Positions 11,519 through 26,400 of a stretch of DNA of 34,314 nucleotides are shown here, piece by piece. Position numbers and translations under genes: made by a program. The stretch is from Priapulus caudatus. Lineage: Eukaryota; Priapulida; Priapulimorpha; Priapulimorphida; Priapulidae. Below the pieces are notes generated by a model. The model saw only the letters and a program-made list of their open reading frames with translations, was not told the origin of the DNA and did not search any database. Where the stretch lies: the NCBI RefSeq assembly GCF_000485595.1, contig NW_014577291.1, positions 54,754-89,067 of the forward strand, given 5' to 3'. How positions within the stretch are numbered: the stretch's first letter is position 1; every line of letters starts with the position of its first letter.

Positions 11519-13420
11519 ATAGTGAAAGGGAAAGTTTCAAATCACTTTCCACATATTGCAAATGCTGAGTAAAGATTATGACAGAATCTGAACCTCGCAA
11601 GTAAGACACAATCACTACTGGGGACAATTAACGCCCAGGCAGCGGATACAACTAGGCACTAAGTCTCAATTCTATCACACGCACAGTGTCTTGACCGAAT
11701 GCTGCGTTGGCCGACGTTTTTATCACGTGACATAGCCAGGTTAATGAGAGAGAAATCTAGGGAAATTAAAAGGGGCCTGTTTAGAACAGAAAGTTGTCAT
11801 CTTCTCTGGCACTAGGTATTGGACGTATTTGAACTTGTTTAATGGTGCAGTTAAAAAGCTACTTTGTTGGCTTGTATTTAGTAACTTAGTAATTGTTGGT
11901 ATATCGTGTAATTCGTGTATTAATTAGTGTATCATTGTACTCAGGTATTAGAGCTATTTAGTAGTATTTCGATGCCCGTACCTTGACGACCATGTTACGC
12001 CGTCATGCCCAAACGTGGGATTATAATATTCTGTGTTATAATGAGCAAACGCTGATGTCAGTTCGCGACCGCATTTTAGCACACCCACACACAGGCTAAT
12101 TTACACCATACCAAGCGGGTAGAAGACCAGCTGGCTGCTGACACATCACTAAGCTGCTACGATGCACACCGGGGTGCGCGAATCCCGCACACCGTTGTTT
12201 CATCGGGTTTCGTTCACACGCGGCCACCGCACGCACACCACATTGCAGCATTAAGCTATTATATTCAGCCTCTATTCTTAACCTTGCCGAGATGGGCGCA
12301 GCACATCTCGTCACTGCAGCCTACTCGCCAATGGTCATTCGCATTACGCGTCATCACATTACAACCTGTCCGTAGGCGCTAATAGAGGGCCCTATGCCGT
12401 ATTCTTGTAGGCCAGCAGTGATTTGGTAATGAAGCATCGTCGGTAGTGGGATCGTCCGAGCTCCATCTTGGCAAGGTCGGGGTATAAAAGAGCCCAGCAC
12501 GAGAGACAGCCGGGCTCTGGTACACACTCCTCTGTTTACTAGCATTTTATGTGCATTGTGCAAAGCATTAGTCTACCCCTGTGTGAATTGTACGTGTTTT
12601 GTAAGTATAAATATAACATGAAACGGCAGTTGTAAAACCATTACGCAATTCTCCTTTTATTTATTATATTTCTAAGTTTATCACGCATTTCATGGGCAAA
12701 ATAGCTCTCGATATCTCAGAAGCGCACAGCGCCTGACGCGAAAGAGATCCAGCGACCTACACTATTTTAAGTTCATAGCACCAACTGAATGATTGAGCAC
12801 AACTTGTTGTTGTGGTGATCGCCTAATGTAGGGGCCTAGCCACCCCCTTCTGTTCAATCAAACAATATTTTTAAGACACTTAACCAATTAATTCATTAGC
12901 CAAGTGTAATAGTCGCGCGCTGTACAAAACGGCTACCTGACGTGCAGTGGTTAAGATTATGTAATTAGTGGCAAAGCAGGTTACACCCTTTTGCAGCTTT
13001 TTCACAGAAACTCCAAGAAAGAGTTTGCTGTGCTCTCATCCAGCGGGCGTCACCCCTACCATATTCAGTAAGTTAAACGCACCTAAACAACGCCCCCCTG
13101 TAGGCCTACATCAAGCTCAATGCCGAACTGCAAGCGCAAGAATTGTTCTACTCAAAAATACGAATGTCGTAGTCAGAACAAAGGCTGTACATTTACTACA
13201 TAAGACGTAATAGATACAATAAGTAACCACAAACCCAGAGAGGATATAGCGAATTGTGTCGGGGTGGAAGTAGGTCGCGTTGTAACCCTATCTCGTCTGG
13301 GTTTGGTACATTAATTGTATCTACTAAGAGTAGTGGCAGTAAAAATGACTACCCAGTGTTGAGTCTACAACAACGTACAAAGCAAACGGTACCAGGCAAC
13401 TAGCCTCAGGTCTCTTACTA

Positions 13421-15230
13421 AAATTAAATCGCGGTCACTACGGTATAACATTGTACATGGAGCATTGCATTGTATTGTTACAATTGGACATAAAAAATTA
13501 TATAAACTTATGAGGACACTGACGTACAGAAAACGCAGGTATAAAAACAAGAAAAACAATATATGTATACTATATGTATAATATCAAAAGTGAATAATAA
13601 TAGATTATAAATATATTAGATAATAGATATATTAATATATTAATAGATCTATTATTATTCACTTCTGATAATGGATCTCGATAATAGGTCTTGATTACGT
13701 ACTTGATCTATGATGCGTGCTCCTACCACCAGGGTCGCTAGTGTTCGCTTGTTTCCAATATGGCAGTTTTGTGTGCATGTGTTTCCGTAATGCTGCTGTT
13801 TTAGATATAATAACGTAGGCATATTCTAGGTCTGATTGGGTGTGTGTATGTTTTCCCATATTATTTAAGTAGGTTTCGCGAAATACATGCCATCATATGC
13901 GAACAATATTCAGATCAGGAGTAGATAATAGGGAAGGAGTGTGACTTCAATAAATAAGGGAAATTCGTCATTTACTAGTACTAGCCTTATGTTATAGTTA
14001 TAATACCTACAATTTACTACACGTAACTCATCCAACTTGAGCTCAAATCGTACACAGTCACATTCCCTAGCATCGTGCGATATCGTTTCCTCTATATACA
14101 CCAGACAATCCGAGATACAGACTAAAACGACGCACGATTATCCGTTCTTGGCCATCAATCCGACATATTCCCTCGGGCGCACTTGCAAACATAAGACCAG
14201 CTACTAACCATGTGGCTCACTCGCAAAGGCGGTGTGGCTCGCTGGAGAAATTTGGAACATCGACGCAACAGCTCGACGAGATAACTTGACTCGGCATAAA
14301 GCTAACATACGCGCGGCTAACGCCCGACCCAGCGCTCGTGTGACTAAGCGTCAATACACCGCTACCATCCTCCATTTGAAAAATACTTCTGTAGCTGCTG
14401 TAGCAAAAACTTACCGAATAAATTACGTATATTCCAGAATAAAATGATCATCTAAGGCATATTCTGCCTTGTTTTTGCTACTCAAATATAACCTTCACCT
14501 TATAGTATCCAGCGTTGGTTAATTAAAACTAATCACTCAGTTTTGCTGTGGCACAGTGTACAATTTCAGAGCCAAACCGAAAATTTCACCTAACCGCCAC
14601 CACGCGCCATGTTTGGCAATGCGCATGATTTTCGGAACGGCACGACGGAAAACGCGAAGCGAACATAACATACGCATAGCGTTGCTACTTGCGTCGGCGC
14701 GAGCATAAAGAAGCAATCATATATACCGTATATATAATACAATATTAAAACAATTGAAGAACAGAAACGTCAATCTACAACAACTTAATAATACTATTCG
14801 AAGATATGTACTGTGCGGTTGTATTTGGCTCTACGCACTGTGAACAATCAGCTCCATTTGCCGATTTTAATTGCACTGAACATGAGCCCATTGGCGGCTG
14901 TCTGGTGTGATTTGATCGCAATTAATCTCAGAAAACGGCATAACTTCAATAAATAAGATAGCGCCAAGTACGTCCCAGTTACCGCGAGCAAGCCAGAGGT
15001 TGTATAGATGTCGTTTGAGCTATTACATGTGACCTGCGTGTGTCGATGGTTGGGATACAGAGCCAACGTACAAAGGAATTGTGGGCAAAGAATTCTTGAA
15101 ACGGTATCTAACCCTAGCAATACCGTTTCTTCGGAGGCTACAATCTGGCAATACCGGCATACAGCTGTATGCCCACACACGCACGCACGCCCACCGCAAT
15201 CTCCCTGCGAGCCACACGCCTCGCCGAGTA
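13421..15230. other. unassigned region upstream of DNAJC24
   Basis: No exon or domain is recognisable; the longest frame is about 110 codons (14848-15180, minus). It contains a 23-bp inverted repeat (13583-13605 with 13647-13669, one mismatch), a 10-bp inverted repeat GAAACGGTAT/ATACCGTTTC at about 15098-15128, and a perfect 18-bp palindrome at 15156-15173 centred on CAGCTG. The last 200 bp may include the DNAJC24 promoter or a 5' untranslated exon. Confidence 0.45.
13583..13669. repeat. AT-rich inverted repeat
   Basis: Arms 13583-13605 and 13647-13669 are 23 nt with one mismatch. Both carry AAGTGAATAATAATAGAT or its complement. The loop is TA-rich and itself partly palindromic. It could be a small foldback element, but no clear target duplication is visible. 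Confidence 0.7.
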
Positions 15231-15268
15231 GGTAATATTGCTATTTTTAGTGCAAGTCGCGGAACCTT

Positions 15269-15303
15269 CTATAAATGGGTGACACGTGCATGATTTGCAC
15301 GTG
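15269..15303 (+). promoter_or_regulatory. TATA-like site and paired CACGTG E-boxes upstream of DNAJC24
   Basis: CTATAAATG lies at about 15269-15277. It is followed by CACGTGCA (15283-15290) and TGCACGTG (15296-15303), which form an 8-bp perfect inverted repeat with a 5-bp loop. Each arm contains the palindromic E-box CACGTG. They sit about 190 bp 5' of the DNAJC24 start codon. A role as core promoter with a bHLH site is an inference from position and motif only. Confidence 0.35.
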
Positions 15304-15485
15304 GACTTGTACTGACTCACGTACTTCTGTGTCAACTCATTGCCAGACAACTGACTGTTGAGTTACCAAATGCTTCCGAATTTTTCAGGTTGGTAATCTG
15401 TCAAGGCAGTGGTACCGGTACCTTACTGAAGCCTGAAGTGCTCAACAAGAAAGACTCGGTTGTTATCGTTTGCCCTCCTTCGCTC

Positions 15486-15965
15486 ATGAAGGATCTTTAT
15501 GTCATCATAGGAGTTGAGAGATCCGCATCCTACGATACGATAAAAACAAATTATCAAGAGAAAGCGAAGCAGTTCCACCCGGACAAAGCCGCTGCGAATA
15601 CCGATCCAAGTGTCTTCGTGAACGTCAACAAAGCCTGGAAGATCCTTTGCAAACCGGAGCTCAGGAGGCGTTATGACGCAGAACTCTACGAATACGAATC
15701 AACAAGGCAGTGGCCGGTGAATGAAGAGATCAGCCTCGGCGACTTCGATAAAGATTTTGCGGACGAAGAACCTTTCTACGTGCGGGACTGTCGCTGCGGT
15801 GGCCAGTACGTCCTGCCAGAGTGCGAGAGCAGGCAGCGCTCCTGTTTGGTGATTTGCTGTGATACCTGCAGTCTGAGTGTAAGAGTGTTTGTCACAAACT
15901 TGCTTGATGATGTTGATGAGGAAGCTGTATTGGAGGCTGTGAAACCACAAAAGTGCAGTGTCTAA
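15486..15965 (+). CDS. DNAJC24: DNAJC24 / DPH4 diphthamide-synthesis J-protein
   Basis: Predicted 159-aa J-domain protein with a CSL-type zinc finger. In known homologues it supports diphthamide formation on elongation factor 2 by serving electron/iron handling with DPH3, and it stimulates Hsp70 ATPase. The J domain spans about residues 2-66, with the HPD motif at 31-33. The zinc ligands are visible as Cys103-x-Cys105 (CRCGG) and Cys126-x-x-Cys129 (CDTC). The length is close to the human protein (about 149 aa). I chose the ATG at 15486 because the J domain starts directly there. The frame is open 32 codons further 5', but that part has no upstream ATG and starts at a likely 3' splice site (TTTTTCAG ending 15388), so it is probably 5' UTR. 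The coding sequence is a single exon, followed closely by TANGO6. Confidence 0.92.
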   Translation: MKDLYVIIGVERSASYDTIKTNYQEKAKQFHPDKAAANTDPSVFVNVNKAWKILCKPELRRRYDAELYEYESTRQWPVNEEISLGDFDKDFADEEPFYVRDCRCGGQYVLPECESRQRSCLVICCDTCSLSVRVFVTNLLDDVDEEAVLEAVKPQKCSV

Positions 15966-16005
15966 AGTAACACGCTGATTCGAATGGTAAGGTGAAGCCA
16001 AGATA

Positions 16006-16011
16006 AATAAA
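16006..16011 (+). terminator. poly(A) signal of DNAJC24
   Basis: AATAAA 41 bp after the DNAJC24 stop codon, in an A-rich stretch with a further AATAAA-like hexamer nearby. It lies only about 120 bp before the splice acceptor of TANGO6. Confidence 0.65.
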
Positions 16012-16137
16012 CATTTTGTCAAGATAAAAAATAAAAAACAAAATAAATAAAAAAATTTTTTTTTGATAAATTTAAATGATAAATGATTGTAAAACTTGCA
16101 AAATTTGTTTATATGTGTTGTGTACATTTGCAGGGCC

Positions 16138-21855
<5,718 letters not shown>

Positions 21856-21914
21856 GACTAAAATGTATACTAACTACTAACTAATATTGTACTTGTCTTG
21901 TTTGTTACTTGTAT

Positions 21915-21969
21915 AGAACTGATCTTCCCTAAACAAAAACTTGAAAAGATTAGAATACTGGAACCATTT
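21915..21969 (+). repeat. duplicate of the TANGO6 terminal codons
   Basis: Repeats 21795-21851 with one 3-bp deletion and one GAG to GAA change. Both changes preserve the reading frame and the second is synonymous. It is preceded by an acceptor-like TTTGTTACTTGTATAG and, in the same frame, runs on to a stop near 21990. A 37-bp piece of the first 3' UTR (21856-21892) is also repeated at 22395-22432. Confidence 0.85.
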
Positions 21970-22487
21970 CAAAGGGATCGTTTACTCTAGGTTCTAGGGT
22001 TATTTTCAGTTAATTTAGGTTAAAATTATGCTTCATAAAAAGTTTCATGGTTTAATCACCATTAGAAATATTATTAAAAAATGTTTTAAAACTAACAACT
22101 ACAGTTTGGTTACAACGACGGTGGCGCCACTCAAAGCGCACTATCTGATAAGTTGCGCAAAACCACTTTTCAGCCAAGGGCTACAGACCGAGGGTGTTTC
22201 TTATTTATTAATTTAAAAGCAAAAGGATTGTAATATCTCTTGTAATTTCGTAGCGTTGATGTGTAATTAATTATAACAATTAAATTAGGTATCTGGTAAC
22301 AAATACGTGTGGGTATATAGACAATTTGTTATACAGTAAGTACAGTTGTATGCAGTAAAATCCTAGAGTCTACTATCGCTTAAGTGGTGTTTTTGACTAA
22401 AATGTATACTAACTACTAACTAATATTGTACTCTCTCTAAATCAGGACTTGTTACGACGTTGGTTCACTGTTTTATAGTGTTGGTAA

Positions 22488-22493
22488 AATAAA
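22488..22493 (+). terminator. probable poly(A) signal of TANGO6
   Basis: First AATAAA after the TANGO6 stop codon, about 630 bp downstream. It lies about 130 bp from the likely poly(A) signal of the convergent LSM11 gene. Confidence 0.5.
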
Positions 22494-22626
22494 TGAGGTT
22501 GTTGCCTGCTAAGCATAGCAAAATTTGACTTGTGCTTCATGCTGTTCTTTTTATGCACTTATTTGCATACGAAAAGTAAACAAATGCCAGCAGATACCAT
22601 AAAAACTAGAACTGCACATACAAGTT

Positions 22627-22632
22627 TTTATT
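22627..22632 (-). terminator. probable poly(A) signal of LSM11
   Basis: AATAAA on the minus strand (TTTATT on plus), about 830 bp 3' of the LSM11 stop codon. I found no closer exact hexamer. The interval 22640-23460 holds no other gene I can support and is probably the LSM11 3' UTR. Confidence 0.45.
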
Positions 22633-23460
22633 AGATCAAAAATCTCCATCCACAGCGGTTTGGTTTACAGAGTAGCCGAGTAACGAATTCCCTACAAATA
22701 ATTACACGAGTGTATGCCAGCTGGTTTACTTATTTACACTAGGGAGAGACTGCATAATAATGTATTAGAAAAAATATACAGACATGGAGCTAGTCTAGAA
22801 GACATGACCCATTGTGTATTGTAATGTAGTCATGAAGTATTGTGGGACATGTCTTCTCGACTAGGGCCGACATAATTCTAAAATATCTGGGTATTGTTCT
22901 GGAAATCGTTTCCCAGGGAAAATAACTGTTTGATATTTGGGGACAGTAAATATACTCTCTCCAAACCAATGGGGCTATATCAGCCAATTTAAATCAAAAC
23001 CGTGTGGAATTAATTCGCGGCAATAATTGAGTATCCATCGTACATGTACATTCATGGGTGCATAATCATTTACTCACTGAATCTTCCATCACTAAAATCT
23101 AATTAACTACAAAAGAAGGAAATAGTCGAGTCTGACTACCATATAATAGACGTTCGTAAAACTCCAGGGAGATGGATTTGTTTGGGTTTTCACAGAGATT
23201 TTAGTTTTCTTCTCGAGTTCTTATTCCACAAAGCTTTCACGTACGATATGAGTGTAATTTACACTCCCGGTAATGGAATTCTCCTCCCAGAATGACTCCC
23301 AGAACTCCTTGGCAAGTTCACAACACATCTGTCTATCCTGAAAATGTTGCTCGCTTGTGCATATCAACTATACCATGCCCAGTTTAACTATGGGAATTTC
23401 TACGCGAACACGGCATTACTCATAATGGATAGTGTGGATTTTAAACCTGGAATTCCAATT

Positions 23461-26400
23461 TCAATCTGCTATGGACACCATCACAACGTTATCGCCCTTG
23501 ACGAACATTTGGTTGACATGCCGTTGCAACAGATTGGCAGAATCTCCAAGTCCTGGACACTGAACCAATGCCTCCGTCACACCCTCACGTTTGCTAGCGG
23601 TGCACTCTTGTGACGATTTCCCCTCGCTGCCATCTGCATCGTTCGCGCGAGGTTTGCTCGGCTTCGTTTTTGTGGCATCATGCCTGCGGGAAGACTTAGA
23701 GCTTCGTTTCGGTACGTCCGTACCACTGTCAGAGATCGGCCGAGTCTCACTTCGGGTTTTACCATCGCCCGAAGCCTCCAGTTCGTAGTTGCTCAAGCCG
23801 GCCACACTCTGGATCTTACGTTGTTCGTTGCGCTTGATGTCTATGCCCTGAGACTTCTCTTTAGCACCATCCATGTGTTTGCTCCTCTTCCGGTCTAGTT
23901 CTGTGGCCTCCCTGACCCCCTTGTCGGACCTAGACGTTAGCTTTGCCTTCGTTTTCGCCTCCGATCGCCTCTCCCCCTGATCCACATCCCTCGATTTTTC
24001 CGTTTTCGGCTCCTTCAACACCCTCTTGTCCAACTTCGCTCGGAGATCTGTCACTCCAGTGGCGCCCTCTTTGTTCGTGCGGCTCGTCGACGTTGATGCC
24101 TGAGATCTGTCGGCGTCGCGCGATGTCCGTCGCGCGTCGGTCCGCGCGGACTCGGGTCCCGGCGACGCCCGCCGCTGCGTCTGGTGTTCTCGTCTGCCGT
24201 CCCTTGCTGCTGCCTCGCCGCCATCGTGCCCCCGCTCTCGTGTCGCCGGAGACCGGCGCCTCCTGGAGGGGTCGGTGCGCGGCGCAGGCGCGTCGGGCGA
24301 CGCGCGTCTGTTCAGCATGCGTCCGACGAACGACAGCTGCCTGCTTGGTTCGTCTGGCGAGCTGTTGCGCCAACTGGCGCCCTCTCTTGACGTGGACGAC
24401 CTCGCCGAGTCGGCGCGACTCGACCTTGCCGACCTTCGCCATTCGGTCGCCGGCGACTCGTATCTCGGGAAGTTGTCCGAGGACGGGGAATCGTCCCAGG
24501 CCGAGCGTCCCCGCCGCCGCGATCCCTCCAACGACGCTCGCTTCCCGGAGACTTCGAAGCGAGGAGAATCGTCCCGGGCCGACCGCACCCTGCGTGCCCG
24601 CTCGAGCGATTCCCGTTTCCCGGACGCTTCCGGCCGCGGGGTGTATCTCCTTCCTGACCGATCGGACCGTGGCGATGTGCGAGAGCGGCTCAGCGAGCGC
24701 TGCCACTGCGCCGTCCCCTCCTGCCTCCTTCTCGACGCTCTCTCACCGCTCAGTGGCGCCATCTCCTCCTGAGTCCTCCTCGACGCTCTCTCACAGCTCA
24801 GTGGAGAGAACGACGGAGATCCTCGAACCCTCCTCGCCAACTTTCCTTCCGGTTTCTCTCTTCTCCTCTCCTTCGACGTGGAACCGGGCGAGAAGTCGCG
24901 CGCGCGAACGTTCGGTCTCCGCGCGTCCGCCGGGGAACTTCGGCCCGATGACTTGTACGTGTCGTGGCCGAGGCTGCGTCGCCGTGACGACGGCTCCTCG
25001 TGAAACACGCGTCGTCCCACGAAGCTCATCTGATGCGAGCTCTCGTCGTCGGAGTACCCCGCCTGCGAACTTCTGTCCCTCTGCTTGCCAGAAGAGCGGC
25101 GATGTGAGACGTCTGATTGCGATCCGGTCTGGGACGACGCCCTTCGGTCTTTGTTCGATCCCGTCGGAACCCGGTCGTCTTCCCGGCGTTTGTCTCTGGG
25201 CTTTCCCGAGTCTGCGTACTTCTGCGTGTCGGCTCTCGCGACTTCCTTCCCGTCCCGCTTTCGATCGGCTTTGTCTCTCTCCACGACTCGCGTCTGCGGT
25301 CTCTCGTCCGAACCCCGCCTCCTTCTCTCCGACGTCGGCTCGGCTTTCCTGCTCGCTTCCGATTTTTCGGCGCCGCTTGCCTCTGGCTTGTGTCTGCTGC
25401 TCGACTGCTTCACTAACGATGCTGCGACTACATCCTCCGCTAACGATCGTCTGCCAGTCAGCGAACCGGCCACAGCGCCTCCCTCGTCGCGTCGCCGCGA
25501 CTTATCGACGCCTTTTTCCCGCTCGGCAAGCCGGGATTCCGCGCCTCGCGACTTCGTCTCGACGTCTCGCGACCTCGTCTCGACGTCTCGCGACTCAAGA
25601 TGCCATCTCGATTTTGACTTGTCTGACCTGGGGTCGGAGGGTGAGCGTTGCCTTCGCTCGGCGTCTGCAGTATCTGTCTTCACGGAACGTGAGATGCTCA
25701 CACGGTCGTCTCTCGCTTTCTTGTCTGCAGCCGCGACTTCGACCTTGCTGACGGTGACTCGCCGTTCCTCGCTGGGCTTCCCCGCGGAGGATACACGCTT
25801 GTGCTCCTTCGCTGGGTCCTCGTCTCGAGCGTTTCTCCTACTTTCGCCAGATGGCTTCGAGTCTTTAATAAGCTTCGGCTTTTCCGGGAAAACTTTGGTT
25901 TTTTGCGCAAGAGGTTGGGTCGGCGCTGGCTTTTCGTGCTCTTCGTGGATGTTGGCCTTTCTCCGCTTTTCAGGATGACTGAGCTTATCCGAGGATCTTT
26001 CGAGCTTTCTTTTCCGGCTGGTTTCATCTGTTGTGGTATGCTTCTTTTGCTTATCTCTGTTCCTTTCCTTGTCATCCGTCAATCGCGTTTTCACTTCGCT
26101 CGAACTGTTGCCACCAGCACCTTCGGCATGCCTTCGTTGTTTTTCGACCGTGTCTGCTTCCGTTCCTCGCTCGTGTTTCTTCTTCTTCTTCTTTAAATCC
26201 TCCTTGGATGGCTTCCCCTTCACCTTGCTTCCTGAGGAGGTAGAGCTTGTTTCGTGGTACGTGATATCCCTGCTGTGACGACTCACCACAGGGAGCCCTG
26301 AAGCTTTCCTGTCGTTTGATGAAGCCCTGTTCAGCTTCTCCTCGACCAGATCGCCAGACTTTTGCACCGGACTCGACACCGGCCTCTCCCCGCCGTCTCT

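Larger units (their letters stand above)
8584..13420. repeat. large tandem-duplication unit B (~4.8 kb)
   Basis: Direct tandem copy of 4138-8565, about 18 bp after unit A ends. Relative to unit A it carries an extra segment at about 9405-9570 and another of about 125 bp at about 13204-13330. Otherwise the order of landmarks is the same. The copies differ mostly by one-base insertions or deletions. No long ORF or protein domain is present. Confidence 0.92.

Noticed and set aside
14232-14447. 71-codon plus-strand frame in the unassigned region
   Set aside because: It is short, with no domain and no flanking exon signals, so it is likely a chance frame.
16096-16137. 14-residue N-terminal extension of TANGO6 exon 1
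   Set aside because: It has no ATG start and overlaps a pyrimidine-rich TTTGCAG acceptor, so it is intron or spacer sequence.
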